A DNA stretch of 64,000 nt from Bacteroidota bacterium (GCA_027621505.1 JAQCBK010000003.1:1-64000), one strand, 5' to 3'; shown: positions 17,135-26,958, counted from the stretch's first letter. Notes: generated from the sequence alone by a model not told the origin. Numbers and translations: made by a program.

Positions 17135-18323
17135 TAAGTATGATTAAAGGGTTTTCATTTTTTTCTTCTATCTCCTCTGAGTCCGCTTCCGCTACTTTCT
17201 GTCCTGCACTTACACTGAGGATCATTCCAAAGGAAATACAGGTCATCCATGCAGCAGTACCACCACTACTGATTAAGGGAAGGGTTTGTCCCGTTACAGG
17301 AAAAACTTGGAGTGCCACTGCTATATTTACAAAAGCCTGAATAATGATTGGCAAACCCAATCCCAACACCAAAAGTTTACCGTAAACGGTATCCGATCTG
17401 TGGGCGATCACTACAATTCTGAAGAGAATGATCACATATAACAAAATCAAAGCACTGCCACCTACCAATCCAAATTCCTCTACGATGATGGCATAAATAA
17501 AATCAGAAGAGCTCTGAGGTAAAAAGTTTTTCATTACACTTTTTCCTGCACCCTGTCCTAAAATACCCCCCGTAGCAATAGCTGTTTTGGCTCTTTCTAT
17601 CTGATAATTTCCAGTACTATCTGCATTGTTAAAATTTTCTATTCTACTCATCCAAGTATCAATCCGATTGGGAACCAAGTCCGGATAGGCTTTGGCAACC
17701 AATACAAAGAAGACTGCCATTATCAAACCCACCGACATCATTCCCAAGAGGTATTTTATGGGATATCCGCCCAAGAATACCAAAAGGAGTACCATAGAAA
17801 AAAGAAGAACAGCGGTGGACAAATTGGAAGGCAAAATCAATAGAACCACTAGGAAGACTGGCATCCAAAGCGGAAGAACAGAAGATTGAAGTCGGAATAG
17901 CTTGGGATTGTCTTTGGACATCAAATGGGCCACATAGGCCAAAAGTACAATCCCTGCTAGGGTAGAAGTTTGAAAACTAAGCCCCACAATGGGGATTCTG
18001 ATCCAACGATTGGCATTGGCTCCAGCAATTACATTTCCTTGAGTAGCCGTATAAATCAATAAAAAAATAACCAAGGGAAGGGCCAAAATGGAAATCCCTT
18101 TAAAATATTGATAGGGAGTTTTGTGAATGGAATACATCAAAACAAAACCAAAAACCATTACGATGAAATGTTTGAATAAGTGACTCCAAGGGGTACCCTG
18201 ACCAACAACATAGGTCAAATTGGAGCTTGCACTAAAAACCGGTAGAAATGAAAAAATCGAAAGCAGCGCCAAGGATACCCAAAGTACGCGATCCCCCAAA
18301 AAATGAATTTTTCTATTTTTCAT
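17121..18323 (-). CDS. ftsW: Septal peptidoglycan polymerase FtsW
   Basis: FtsW is the SEDS-family glycosyltransferase that polymerises septal peptidoglycan with FtsI. The 400-residue product has about ten transmembrane segments. SEDS signatures include the segment around NRWIRIP, the FIYAIIVEEFGLVG segment (the catalytic Asp side is D before FIYAI) and FPVTGQTLPLISSGGTA near the end. It lies between murD and murG, as in most dcw clusters. Confidence 0.95.
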   Translation of the reverse strand: MKNRKIHFLGDRVLWVSLALLSIFSFLPVFSASSNLTYVVGQGTPWSHLFKHFIVMVFGFVLMYSIHKTPYQYFKGISILALPLVIFLLIYTATQGNVIAGANANRWIRIPIVGLSFQTSTLAGIVLLAYVAHLMSKDNPKLFRLQSSVLPLWMPVFLVVLLILPSNLSTAVLLFSMVLLLVFLGGYPIKYLLGMMSVGLIMAVFFVLVAKAYPDLVPNRIDTWMSRIENFNNADSTGNYQIERAKTAIATGGILGQGAGKSVMKNFLPQSSSDFIYAIIVEEFGLVGGSALILLYVIILFRIVVIAHRSDTVYGKLLVLGLGLPIIIQAFVNIAVALQVFPVTGQTLPLISSGGTAAWMTCISFGMILSVSAGQKVAEADSEEIEEKNENPLIILSETL

Positions 18324-18332
18324 TAACTATAT

Positions 18333-19670
18333 TTATAATTCTTTGACCGCTTGTTTGAATTGATTCCCACGATCCTCATAATTCTTAAATAGATCAAAAC
18401 TTGCACAGGCTGGAGACAACAAAACTGTTTCATTTTTTTCAGCAATTTTGTGTGCCACCCTTACGGCTTCTTTCATGGATTGAGTTTCCACCATTATATC
18501 GGTTATGGGTTGAAAGGCATCGATGATTTTGTTGTTGTCCACCCCCAAACAGATGATGGCTTTGACTTTCTCTCTAACCAGTGGATACAATATTTCGTAA
18601 TCGTTTCCTTTGTCTACCCCTCCTACAATCCATACCGTAGGTGTGCTCATGCTCTCCAGGGCAAAATAGACCGAATTGACATTGGTAGCCTTGGAATCAT
18701 TGATGTATCGAATGTTTTGAATTTTCAAAACCGGCTCTAATCGGTGGGGTGCCCCCTTAAAATTTAATAAACTCTCGCGTATCGTTTCTTTACTGATATC
18801 CAATAGGTGAGCCACTGTAGAGGCTGCCATCGCATTCAATAAATTGTGCCTTCCTTTTAAGGGAAATTCCATTGTATTTATCATAGTCTTGTTTTTTTGA
18901 GTTTGAATCACGATATGATCGTCTTCTTCATAGGTTGCAATGGCATGATTTTTTTTTATGCCAAATGGATGAATAGTGGCCTGGGTATCGATTTTTTGAA
19001 TGGCCTCTTTCAATTGATCATCCATTGCATTAAAGAGCAGAAAATCACGTTCGGTTTGATTTTCGGTGATTTTTAGTTTGGATTTTAAGTATTGAATAAA
19101 ATCGTGATTGTATCGGTCGAGGTGATCTGGGGTGATATTGGTTATGACTCCAATATGAGGCCTAAAATTGACGATATTATCGAGCTGAAAACTGCTGATT
19201 TCCAGCACAAAATATTGACAGTCATTTTCAGCGACCTCTTGGGCAAAACTGTTGCCTATATTTCCAGCCAAAGCAACGTCATATCCCGCATTTTTTAGAA
19301 TTTGATAGGTCATCATCGCAGTGGTGGTTTTACCATTGCTGCCAGTGATGCCAATCAATGTAGCATTGGTAAATCTTGAGGCAAATTCTATTTCGGAAAT
19401 CAAGGGGATCTTCTGTTCCTGTAATGATTGGACCAAAGCTGTGTCGGAGGGGATGCCTGGACTCTTCATTATATAATTTGCGTTGGACATTTTGGAGAGG
19501 GTATGTTGGTTTTCCTCCCACTCAACCTCCAGTCGATCGAACATTTTTTTGGTGGATAGAGATATGCTACCCTGGTCGGACACAAAGACCTCAAAACCTT
19601 CTTTTTTAGCCAAAACAGCTGTTCCTCTTCCGCTTTCTCCAGCTCCCAAAATGACAATTTTTTCTTTCAT
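18333..19670 (-). CDS. murD: UDP-N-acetylmuramoylalanine--D-glutamate ligase MurD
   Basis: MurD adds D-glutamate to UDP-MurNAc-L-Ala in the cytoplasm. The N-terminus VILGAGESGRGTAVLAKKEGF and the ATP loop GITGSNGKTTTAMM are diagnostic, and YINDSKATNVNSV marks the C-terminal ligase domain. The frame is open to 19727, but the added residues are unlike the family. The ATG at 19670 gives 445 residues and overlaps the mraY stop as TAATG, a coupled junction. Confidence 0.96.
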   Translation of the reverse strand: MKEKIVILGAGESGRGTAVLAKKEGFEVFVSDQGSISLSTKKMFDRLEVEWEENQHTLSKMSNANYIMKSPGIPSDTALVQSLQEQKIPLISEIEFASRFTNATLIGITGSNGKTTTAMMTYQILKNAGYDVALAGNIGNSFAQEVAENDCQYFVLEISSFQLDNIVNFRPHIGVITNITPDHLDRYNHDFIQYLKSKLKITENQTERDFLLFNAMDDQLKEAIQKIDTQATIHPFGIKKNHAIATYEEDDHIVIQTQKNKTMINTMEFPLKGRHNLLNAMAASTVAHLLDISKETIRESLLNFKGAPHRLEPVLKIQNIRYINDSKATNVNSVYFALESMSTPTVWIVGGVDKGNDYEILYPLVREKVKAIICLGVDNNKIIDAFQPITDIMVETQSMKEAVRVAHKIAEKNETVLLSPACASFDLFKNYEDRGNQFKQAVKEL

Positions 19671-20893
19671 TATCGTATTTTGAGGGTTACTATGGACAAT
19701 ACCGCCAACAGAATTCCAATGATCCAAAAACGTGTAACGATCTTACTTTCATGCAATCCTATTTTTTGGTAATGATGGTGCAATGGAGCCATTTTAAATA
19801 TTCTTACCCCTACGCCTGTTTTTTTGCGGGTGTATTTGAAATACCCTACCTGAAGGATTACCGATAAGTTTTCGATAAGGAAAATTCCACACAGTAGAGG
19901 GATCAATAGTTCTTTTCTTACGATCAGTGCGATGACAGCAATCACCCCCCCAATAGTCAAACTACCTGTATCTCCCATAAATATGGTAGCTGGAAAAGTA
20001 TTGAACCACAAGAAACCGATCAAAGCTCCCGAGAAAGCGGCGACGAAAATAACCACTTCGCCCACTTTGGGGATGTACATGATATTGAGATAATCTGAAA
20101 AAATTAGATTACCAGACACCCATGCAAAAATGCCCAATGCCAAAACCATTATGGCTGAGGATCCCGCGGCCAAACCGTCTATCCCATCGGTCAGATTGGC
20201 TCCATTTGAAACTGCAACAATGATAAAAACAACTATGGGGATGAATACCATCCAAGTATAGGCTTTCAAATCCTCTGAAATCCAACTGATCAAATCCGAA
20301 TAATCAAATTCATTGTCTTTGAAAAGCGGTATGGTGGTCAAAGTGGATTTTTTGGCAGTCGAAAATACTTCTTGGATATTTGTTGTTTTGGCAACTGCTT
20401 CTACTCTGAGCTCCTCTTTTACGGTTACTTCAGGGTGAAAGTAAAGCACAGCACCAACAAACACTCCCAAAAGGATTTGGCCTACCACTTTGAATTTGCC
20501 CTTAAGCCCCTCTTTGTTTTTTTTGAATATTTTGATATAATCGTCTATGAAACCGATCAGCCCCATGGCCAATGTGGTCAGTATCAGCAGTAGGATGTAG
20601 ATATTATCCAATTGTGCTAAAAGCAAAACCGGAATCAAGGTACCTAAGATGATAATGATCCCCCCCATGGTTGGGGTTCCCGTTTTTTCAGTTTGTCCTG
20701 CCAAGCCCAGATCTCTTACGGATTCCCCAATCTGTTTGTTTTTAAGAAATCGTATTATAATCCTTCCATAAATCAAGGTGAAGGAGGAGGATAAGATCAC
20801 GGCCAATGAAGCTCTAAATGTCAGAAACTGGAACAATGTAGCCCCAGGGAACTGAAACTTTTGCTCTAAAAATTCAAAGAGATAGTACAACAT
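19670..20893 (-). CDS. mraY: Phospho-MurNAc-pentapeptide transferase MraY
   Basis: MraY transfers phospho-MurNAc-pentapeptide to undecaprenyl phosphate, making lipid I in the inner membrane. The 407-residue polytopic protein contains [13 protein letters not shown], the acidic FIDDYIKI motif, [26 protein letters not shown] and the APLHHHYQ motif. It has an extra soluble stretch (about 165-215) compared with E. coli MraY (360 residues), which is common in Bacteroidota. No murF separates it from murE. Confidence 0.97.
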   Translation of the reverse strand: MLYYLFEFLEQKFQFPGATLFQFLTFRASLAVILSSSFTLIYGRIIIRFLKNKQIGESVRDLGLAGQTEKTGTPTMGGIIIILGTLIPVLLLAQLDNIYILLLILTTLAMGLIGFIDDYIKIFKKNKEGLKGKFKVVGQILLGVFVGAVLYFHPEVTVKEELRVEAVAKTTNIQEVFSTAKKSTLTTIPLFKDNEFDYSDLISWISEDLKAYTWMVFIPIVVFIIVAVSNGANLTDGIDGLAAGSSAIMVLALGIFAWVSGNLIFSDYLNIMYIPKVGEVVIFVAAFSGALIGFLWFNTFPATIFMGDTGSLTIGGVIAVIALIVRKELLIPLLCGIFLIENLSVILQVGYFKYTRKKTGVGVRIFKMAPLHHHYQKIGLHESKIVTRFWIIGILLAVLSIVTLKIR

Positions 20894-20896
20894 GGG

Positions 20897-22357
20897 TTAT
20901 TCCGTTTTAAAAAATATTGCTTTGGCTATTTCATAATCGTCGAAAGGAAACCGCTTCCCTTTGATCTCTTGGTAGTTCTCATGTCCTTTTCCAGCAATGA
21001 GAACGACATCCCCTGGCTGAGCCAATTGATAGGCCACTTTGATGGCTTCTTTTCTTTGGGTAACGTTCATGGTTTTTTTGAAATCCACTGGATCCACTCC
21101 TTCATTCATTTGTTCAATAATCATTTCTGGATCTTCATTCCTCGGGTTATCAGAGGTAAACAAAACTTTACTGCTCAACTGGGCTGCAATGCCGCCCATG
21201 ATAGGTCTCTTTTGCTGATCACGGTCGCCACCACACCCCACCACTGTAATGAGACTTTCATTTTGAGTTCTTATTTTATTAATGGTATGCAATACATTTT
21301 TGAGTGCATCTGGCGTGTGGGCATAGTCCACCACTACCACCACCTTATCTGGGTTTTCAAATGTCTGGAATCGTCCGGGCGCACCTTTCAATCGGCTGAT
21401 GGATTTGAGGCTTTCCCACTCCTCTTTTCCTAGAAGCTTTGCCGTAGCAAAGACTGCCAAAATATTGTAGGCATTGAATTCGCCGAGTAGCTGAGTCCAA
21501 ATTTCATTTTGATTGATCTTCAACAACATCCCTTTGAACTGACTCTCCAAAACTTGGGCAGAAAATTCAGCATAACGATGCAATGCGTAGGTATGTAATT
21601 TTGCGTTGCAGTTTTGAATCATCACCTTGCCATTTTTGTCGTCCACATTGATCAAGGCAAAAGCTTCGTTTGACAAGGAGTCAAAGAGGATTTTTTTGGT
21701 ATCGCGATAGGATTTGAAGGTATGATGATAGTCCAAATGATCGTGGGTCAAGTTGGTGAATACAGCACCAGCAAAGGTTAAGCCTGTAATTCTTTTTTGA
21801 TGAATTCCATGGGAAGAAACCTCCATAAAACAGTAGGCCATCCCTTCTTCAATCATGGCATTAAGGTGCTTGTTGAGGGTCAAAGGATCTGGAGTAGTAT
21901 GCGAAGCCTCATATGCAAATTCACCATATTTGATCGATAAAGTAGAAATAAGTCCCGCCTGGGGGGCTTCGAAATTGAACAGATCAAAAAGTAGCGTTGC
22001 CACAGAAGTCTTTCCATTGGTTCCAGTGATTCCAACAAGTTTTAGTTGATTCGAGGGATTGTCGTAAAAATTAGAGGCCACCCATCCCAAGGAAGCTCTG
22101 GAATCGTTAACTTTAATATAGGTTATCCCGGGTTTTAGATTTTCTGGAAGCCCCTCACAAATAATGGAATTGGCCCCTGCTTCAATGGCTTGGTCTATAT
22201 ACCCATGTCCATCGGTCAGGCTCCCTTTAATCGCTACATACAGCCCGTCTTTTTTAACTTTTCTTGAATCCATAGCAACATTACTAACAGCGACATCAGT
22301 AGAACCTGAAATTCCCTCGATGGACACTTTGTATAATATTTCTTTTAATTTTTTCAA
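20897..22357 (-). CDS. murE: UDP-MurNAc-tripeptide synthetase MurE
   Basis: MurE adds the third stem residue to UDP-MurNAc-L-Ala-D-Glu. The 486-residue enzyme has the ATP loop GITGTNGKTSVATLL near 110, the HTTPDPLTLN loop and SHGIHQKR. Near the C-terminus SDNPRNEDP matches the DNPR motif that recognises meso-diaminopimelate, so a DAP-type peptidoglycan is expected. Its start overlaps ftsI by 4 bp. Confidence 0.96.
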   Translation of the reverse strand: MKKLKEILYKVSIEGISGSTDVAVSNVAMDSRKVKKDGLYVAIKGSLTDGHGYIDQAIEAGANSIICEGLPENLKPGITYIKVNDSRASLGWVASNFYDNPSNQLKLVGITGTNGKTSVATLLFDLFNFEAPQAGLISTLSIKYGEFAYEASHTTPDPLTLNKHLNAMIEEGMAYCFMEVSSHGIHQKRITGLTFAGAVFTNLTHDHLDYHHTFKSYRDTKKILFDSLSNEAFALINVDDKNGKVMIQNCNAKLHTYALHRYAEFSAQVLESQFKGMLLKINQNEIWTQLLGEFNAYNILAVFATAKLLGKEEWESLKSISRLKGAPGRFQTFENPDKVVVVVDYAHTPDALKNVLHTINKIRTQNESLITVVGCGGDRDQQKRPIMGGIAAQLSSKVLFTSDNPRNEDPEMIIEQMNEGVDPVDFKKTMNVTQRKEAIKVAYQLAQPGDVVLIAGKGHENYQEIKGKRFPFDDYEIAKAIFFKTE

Positions 22358-24345
22358 GACAGTACCAATATGATCTTTTGATTGTTTTTATAGTGCTCCC
22401 CTGCTTTCAGAGATTGTTTGACGACTTTTCCTTGGCCTTTAATAACCACCTCCAGTCCCATGGGTTCTAGTAATGATAAAGCTTCCATGGGCGTTAAGCC
22501 TTTTAGATCTGGGATGACTTCACTGGGAGAGAAAACCGCTGTTTCCTTAGAGGTCAGTTGGTTGATGAGGTCCATTTTAATTTCTACCTGAGTCGGTAGG
22601 GCATTGTGAATTTTTTTGGCAATTTTTTTAAAAACGGGAGCCGCTACTGTCGAACCATAATAGCCCTTGGATTTATCGGGTCGATGGATCACTACTATAC
22701 AAGAATACTTGGGAGCCTCGGCAGGAAAATAGCCAACAAAGGTAGCGGCGTATTGCACTTCTTTTCCTTTGACGTTGTAGTCCAATTGGCAGGTTCCGGT
22801 CTTTCCTGCAATGCTAAAGTCATCGTCCTTTATATTGTAGGCAGTGCCCCATTTTTTATCCACCACATTGAACATCATCTTCTTGACCTTATCAATGGTA
22901 GATTGAGAGCATATGGAAGGGTTCAAAACTATTTTTCCAAAGGTTTGATCTGAAGCTTCCCCATAGGATTCTATCTTTTCGATGAACCGAGGTTTTACCA
23001 TCTCTCCATTGTTAGCAATTGCATTGTAGAAGGTAAGGGTTTGAAGCGGTGTCATGGATACACCGTAGCCATAGGCCATCCAAGGCAAATCCAGTAAATC
23101 CCAATCTTTTTTGTCATCGGGATGAGGGATTTTTGGCATTCCTTCCCCCCAAATAGGTAGGCCGAGTTTTTTGTTAATGCCTATGTTGTACAAACGGTTG
23201 ACAAACTTTTCAGGGTTATTATGATAGTTATCTTGAATGATTTTCACCATTCCAACGTTGGAAGAGACCTCAAAAACTTTGGCTGCGCTAATCGTTCCGT
23301 ATCCTCCTTTTTTAGAATCACGTACTTTAAATCTTCGAAACATGGTGTATTCACCATTCCCAGTGGCGATCTGCGTATTTTCATCCACAACCTTATCCTC
23401 CAAAGCTGCCACCATCGCCATCAACTTGAAAGTAGAACCTGGTTCATGCGACTCCCAAACTGCATAGTTTCGTTTTTCGTAATAGGTGTCATATTTTGTC
23501 CTTCCCAAATTGGCAATAGCTTTGATTTTTCCAGTGTTGGTCTCCATTACCACTGCACAGCCATGCTCAGCATTGAACTTTTCCAATTGTTCCAACAAGG
23601 CCGAATGGGTTATGTCTTGAATATTGACATTGAGCGTGGTATAAACATCATAACCCTCTGTAGGTTCTTTTTCGTTTACATCGTTGATGGGTTTCCATTG
23701 ACCACCTGCAATTTTTTGCTTGAGTCGCTGACCTGGTTCTCCTTCTAGGTATTGGCTAAAAGCACCCTCAAGACCCAAGCGTTTTGACCCACCATCATTT
23801 TCCGAGATGATCCTACCTACTGTTCTTTCAGCCATTTTACCCAGTGGATGTTCCCTTACCATTTCATGTTCAATGATCAAACCACCGCGATAGGAAGGCA
23901 ATTCAAAAAGGGGGAGCTGCTTTATTTTTTGCTGTTGTGAATAGGTCAGGTTTTTGGCGATCAATAAATACCTGTTTTTATTTTTTACCGCTGCATTGAG
24001 CTTTTCGGAGATTGGTTTTTCCTCGAGCTCTAGTATTTCAGACAAGCCTTTGATTAAGGCCTTTTTGTGTTTGTCAAACAATTTTTTAGAGGGAACAGCA
24101 GCATCCCATCTCACTTCATAGCGCGCCATTGAAGTAGCCAAAATACTCCCGTCATCTGCAAAAATATTCCCCCTACTGGGTTGAATGACATCTTTCTTTA
24201 AAGTCCCTTTAGCGGCAATTTCTCGGTATTTTTCACCTTCAGAAAATTGGATCTCTACCAACTTCCCTATCAACACAAATGAAAAGAGCAAAAGACCAAA
24301 ACCTACCAAGTAGGTTCTATTCATTATTTTTCTTTGCTTATCCAT
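22354..24345 (-). CDS. ftsI: Septal transpeptidase FtsI (PBP3) with PASTA domain
   Basis: FtsI cross-links septal peptidoglycan in partnership with FtsW. The 663-residue protein has one N-terminal transmembrane helix (about 11-29), the dimerisation domain with PSRGNIFADDG, and the penicillin-binding transpeptidase domain: S304-T-F-K307, SSN in VFEVSSNVGM, and KTG in IAGKTGTCQ. The C-terminal 65 residues resemble a PASTA domain (VIPDLKGLTPMEALSLLEPMGLEV). It sits between ftsL and murE. Confidence 0.96.
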   Translation of the reverse strand: MDKQRKIMNRTYLVGFGLLLFSFVLIGKLVEIQFSEGEKYREIAAKGTLKKDVIQPSRGNIFADDGSILATSMARYEVRWDAAVPSKKLFDKHKKALIKGLSEILELEEKPISEKLNAAVKNKNRYLLIAKNLTYSQQQKIKQLPLFELPSYRGGLIIEHEMVREHPLGKMAERTVGRIISENDGGSKRLGLEGAFSQYLEGEPGQRLKQKIAGGQWKPINDVNEKEPTEGYDVYTTLNVNIQDITHSALLEQLEKFNAEHGCAVVMETNTGKIKAIANLGRTKYDTYYEKRNYAVWESHEPGSTFKLMAMVAALEDKVVDENTQIATGNGEYTMFRRFKVRDSKKGGYGTISAAKVFEVSSNVGMVKIIQDNYHNNPEKFVNRLYNIGINKKLGLPIWGEGMPKIPHPDDKKDWDLLDLPWMAYGYGVSMTPLQTLTFYNAIANNGEMVKPRFIEKIESYGEASDQTFGKIVLNPSICSQSTIDKVKKMMFNVVDKKWGTAYNIKDDDFSIAGKTGTCQLDYNVKGKEVQYAATFVGYFPAEAPKYSCIVVIHRPDKSKGYYGSTVAAPVFKKIAKKIHNALPTQVEIKMDLINQLTSKETAVFSPSEVIPDLKGLTPMEALSLLEPMGLEVVIKGQGKVVKQSLKAGEHYKNNQKIILVLS

Positions 24346-24347
24346 AC

Positions 24348-24656
24348 TTATTTTTTTACAAACAGTTTAATGGGGGAAGTTTTTGCAGGACCGATACCCA
24401 GGGGGCTTAATTCCACCATGATTTTGGTCTCCATTTTAAGGTTCATCAAAACCGTTCTTTGTTCCACAAATTCGCTTTTCAGCATTTTGATTTCATCACT
24501 GAGCTGAGCGATTTTAAAAATTTTCTGATCGGCAGCATGACCACTGGAAATCATAATGAGAGACAGCATGGCCAGAAACAAGATGACCCGCCAGTTTTTA
24601 AAGGCATCATCCTTCAGCAAAAACTCCAATTTCAATAGATACAATAGCTTTTTCAT
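24348..24656 (-). CDS. ftsL: FtsL-like cell division protein
   Basis: This 102-residue protein has one transmembrane helix (about 24-41) and a following coiled-coil-like stretch (DQKIFKIAQLSDEIKMLKSEFVEQRTVLMNLKMET). Size, topology and place between rsmH and ftsI match FtsL, which joins FtsB and FtsQ to activate FtsWI; sequence alone is weakly conserved. Its start overlaps rsmH by 4 bp. Confidence 0.85.
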   Translation of the reverse strand: MKKLLYLLKLEFLLKDDAFKNWRVILFLAMLSLIMISSGHAADQKIFKIAQLSDEIKMLKSEFVEQRTVLMNLKMETKIMVELSPLGIGPAKTSPIKLFVKK

Positions 24657-25555
24657 ACCCGCTCTGCAATTCTTAACTTTCCACTTCTGGCCCGATGATT
24701 TTCATCGATCTCTTCTCCACTTGGGGCCAACATTTTTCCTACCTTTTTTAACGGTAAATTCCTGTTACCATAAAGATCGGAGGTTGCCATACCCTCAAAT
24801 TTTCCCTCGCGTATAAAAACTTTAACCAAACGATCCTCCAAAGAGTGATAGGAAATACAAACCACCCGCCCCCCTTTTTTTAATACTTCTACGGATTGTT
24901 CCAAAAAAGACTTGATCACCTCAAGCTCTGCATTAACCTCTATCCTAATGGCCTGGAAAACCTGGGCTATGGTTTTTTGGAAGATATGTTTTGGCAAAAT
25001 GGGACTGAGAAGATCTACAAGTTCTTGGGTGGATTCAATGGAACCATGCGTTCTATAATGAATAAGCCGTGCTGCTATTTTTTTGGCATTGCGCAACTCT
25101 CCATATGCTTTGAAAATGTTTTGTAAGTCCTCAAGGCTGTAATGGTTGACGACCTCATGAGCTGTCAAAGGGTTTTGAGTGTCCATTCTCATGTCCAAAG
25201 GCCCCTCATAACGTGTAGAAAATCCCCTTTCACCCGAATCAAACTGATGGGAGGAAACACCAAAGTCTGCTAAAATTCCATCAACTGTTCCAATACCATA
25301 AAACTTCAAAAACCGTTTGAGGTGCATAAAATTTCCATGTATCAATTGAAATCGATCATCCTTGATTTTGTTTTGCTGAGCGGCCTCATCTTGGTCAAAA
25401 GCCAAAAGCTTCCCTTTGACAGAAAGCCTCTCAAGGATGGCACGAGAATGCCCTCCTCCACCAAAAGTTACGTCGACATAGATCCCATCTGGATTGATAT
25501 TCAATCCTTCAATCGCTTCCTCAAGCATTACGGGTCTATGATATATCGTCTTCAT
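24653..25555 (-). CDS. rsmH: 16S rRNA (cytosine-1402-N4)-methyltransferase RsmH
   Basis: RsmH (MraW) methylates N4 of C1402 in the decoding centre of 16S rRNA using SAM. The 300-residue protein shows HRPVMLEEAIEGL at the start, the SAM loop VDVTFGGGGHSRAIL, FDQDEAAQ, ADFGVSSHQFD and SYHSLEDRLVK, all family hallmarks. It overlaps mraZ by 20 bp, so the two are co-translated. Confidence 0.97.
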   Translation of the reverse strand: MKTIYHRPVMLEEAIEGLNINPDGIYVDVTFGGGGHSRAILERLSVKGKLLAFDQDEAAQQNKIKDDRFQLIHGNFMHLKRFLKFYGIGTVDGILADFGVSSHQFDSGERGFSTRYEGPLDMRMDTQNPLTAHEVVNHYSLEDLQNIFKAYGELRNAKKIAARLIHYRTHGSIESTQELVDLLSPILPKHIFQKTIAQVFQAIRIEVNAELEVIKSFLEQSVEVLKKGGRVVCISYHSLEDRLVKVFIREGKFEGMATSDLYGNRNLPLKKVGKMLAPSGEEIDENHRARSGKLRIAERV

Positions 25556-26003
25556 TTTGGTCCCCCATTACTTCTTCTGCCAGCGAAGCAAAGTCTGTAG
25601 TCGCTTCATCGATAGCTTGTTCGTAGAGATCTTTATCCCATATCTCAAGAATGTTCACTACCGACGATACAACCACCTCCCTGCTGATATTGGCATGGTT
25701 GATTAAATCTTTTGGTATCAACAATCGCCCAGTGGTGTCGATGTCCAACAATTTTACTCCTGCTGTAAATCGACGAATGAAATCATTGTTTTTTTTCTTG
25801 AAACGATTCAGCTTGTTCACTTTCTCCATCAAATCCTGCCATTGATCTAAGGGATACAATTCCAAGCACTGATTAAAAACAGCCCTTTTGATCACAAAAC
25901 TTTTGTCCAGCTGTTTCGAAAGCTGTTTTTTCAATGCAGCAGGAACCATGATGCGCCCTTTGGCATCCGCCTTGCACTCATATGTACCGATGAAATGCTG
26001 CAT
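25536..26003 (-). CDS. mraZ: MraZ transcriptional regulator, first gene of the dcw cluster
   Basis: MraZ is an AbrB-like DNA-binding protein that represses the dcw cluster by binding direct repeats in its own promoter. The 155-residue product has two copies of the fold, with CKADAKGRIMVPAALKK near 10-26 and the second repeat TTGRLLIPKDLINHANI near 90-106; the usual DxxGRxxxP pattern is visible in both. Repeats of GTGGTA that fit its operator lie 44-100 bp upstream (26047-26103). Confidence 0.95.
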   Translation of the reverse strand: MQHFIGTYECKADAKGRIMVPAALKKQLSKQLDKSFVIKRAVFNQCLELYPLDQWQDLMEKVNKLNRFKKKNNDFIRRFTAGVKLLDIDTTGRLLIPKDLINHANISREVVVSSVVNILEIWDKDLYEQAIDEATTDFASLAEEVMGDQNEDDIS

Positions 26004-26029
26004 GTTGCTTTCGATCTATGAATTCATAT

Positions 26030-26037
26030 CAAATATA
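26030..26037 (-). promoter_or_regulatory. -7 box of the dcw promoter
   Basis: On the minus strand TATATTTG matches TAnnTTTG exactly. The start point would fall near 26025, giving a leader of about 22 nt before mraZ. The -33 region coincides with the GTGGTA repeats, so a bound MraZ would block polymerase. Confidence 0.55.
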
Positions 26038-26046
26038 AAGGAATTT

Positions 26047-26103
26047 TACCACTTTTTACCACATTCTACCACATTGTTAATAAGTTTTGCCATTTTTTAC
26101 CAC
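26047..26103 (-). promoter_or_regulatory. MraZ operator: phased GTGGTA repeats
   Basis: On the minus strand GTGGTA occurs at 26052-26047, 26062-26057 and 26072-26067, exactly 10 bp apart, and again at 26103-26098. A degenerate ATGGCA lies at 26094-26089. MraZ operators in other bacteria are direct repeats with a 10-bp period and a TGG core, so this is very probably the autoregulatory site. It lies in the -33 region of the dcw promoter. Confidence 0.75.
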
Positions 26104-26157
26104 CAGGGGATGAAATCTGAAAAAAAATTAAATTCAAATCATCCAATTGAATTTGAG

Positions 26158-26165
26158 TATATTTG
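26158..26165 (+). promoter_or_regulatory. -7 box of the alpha/beta hydrolase gene
   Basis: TATATTTG matches TAnnTTTG and lies 16 bp before the preferred ATG at 26182. This leaves a leader of about 12 nt and argues against the longer upstream reading frame being translated. Confidence 0.4.
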
Positions 26166-26181
26166 GAAATATTTATTTAAA

Positions 26182-26949
26182 ATGTTTGAAAAACAGATTA
26201 TTACTGAGGAGAAGTACCGATATGTAGAAATAGGAGAGGGCACCCCAGTAGTCATCTTACATGGTTTGATGGGAGGTTTAAGTAATTTCGAAGGCGTAAT
26301 GAACTACTTCCCTGATAAAGGATACAAAATATTGGTTCCTGAGTTACCCGTTTATGATTTGCCATTGGTAGATTCTACTGTAAAATCATTGGCTGATTTT
26401 CTCAGAGGATTTTTGATCTTCAAAAAGCTTAGTGAAGTAGTGCTATTGGGGAATTCATTGGGTGGGCATGTTGCCTTATTGTTCACTAAATTCCATCCTG
26501 AAAAAGTGAAGGGATTGATTATTACAGGAAGTTCAGGCTTGTATGAAAACGCCATGGGTGATGGCTACCCCAAACGGGGAGATTACCAATACATCAAAAC
26601 CAAAAGCGAAGAGGTTTTCTATGACCCCAAAGTCGCTACTAAAGAAATTGTAGACGAGGTTTTTGAGTCTGTTAACGACAGAAACAAACTGTTGAGAACT
26701 TTATCTTTTGCTAAAAGCGCCATTCGTCACAACATGGCGAATGATTTGCCACTAATGCAAACCAAAACAGCTATTATTTGGGGGGCTCAAGACAGCGTTA
26801 CCCCACCCAATGTGGCAGATGAATTCAATTCTCTGCTCCCCAATTCCGATTTGTATTGGATTGACAAATGTGGGCACGCCCCCATGATGGAGCATCCCGA
26901 TCGTTTCAATGAGATCATGCATTCTTGGTTGAAAGAATACAACATTTAA
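26182..26949 (+). CDS. Alpha/beta-fold hydrolase
   Basis: The 255-residue cytoplasmic protein has HGLMGG (oxyanion region) near 26, the nucleophile elbow GNSLGG, an acid residue in WGAQDSVTPP and the catalytic His in GHAPMMEHP, a complete triad. The fold covers esterases, lipases and related hydrolases; substrate unknown. The frame is open far upstream to 25888, across the mraZ operator and into mraZ on the other strand, so the first ATG after a good -7 box is chosen. The ATG at 26110 would add 24 mostly polar residues. It is followed by engB after 9 bp. Confidence 0.85.
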   Translation: MFEKQIITEEKYRYVEIGEGTPVVILHGLMGGLSNFEGVMNYFPDKGYKILVPELPVYDLPLVDSTVKSLADFLRGFLIFKKLSEVVLLGNSLGGHVALLFTKFHPEKVKGLIITGSSGLYENAMGDGYPKRGDYQYIKTKSEEVFYDPKVATKEIVDEVFESVNDRNKLLRTLSFAKSAIRHNMANDLPLMQTKTAIIWGAQDSVTPPNVADEFNSLLPNSDLYWIDKCGHAPMMEHPDRFNEIMHSWLKEYNI

Positions 26950-26958
26950 ACCTACAAA

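Noticed and set aside
23221-23748. Open frame of 175 codons on the plus strand
   Set aside because: Antisense to ftsI; no start signal or homology by eye.
25888-26181. Upstream extension of the alpha/beta hydrolase frame
   Set aside because: It crosses the mraZ operator and part of mraZ on the other strand, and the added residues are unlike the family.
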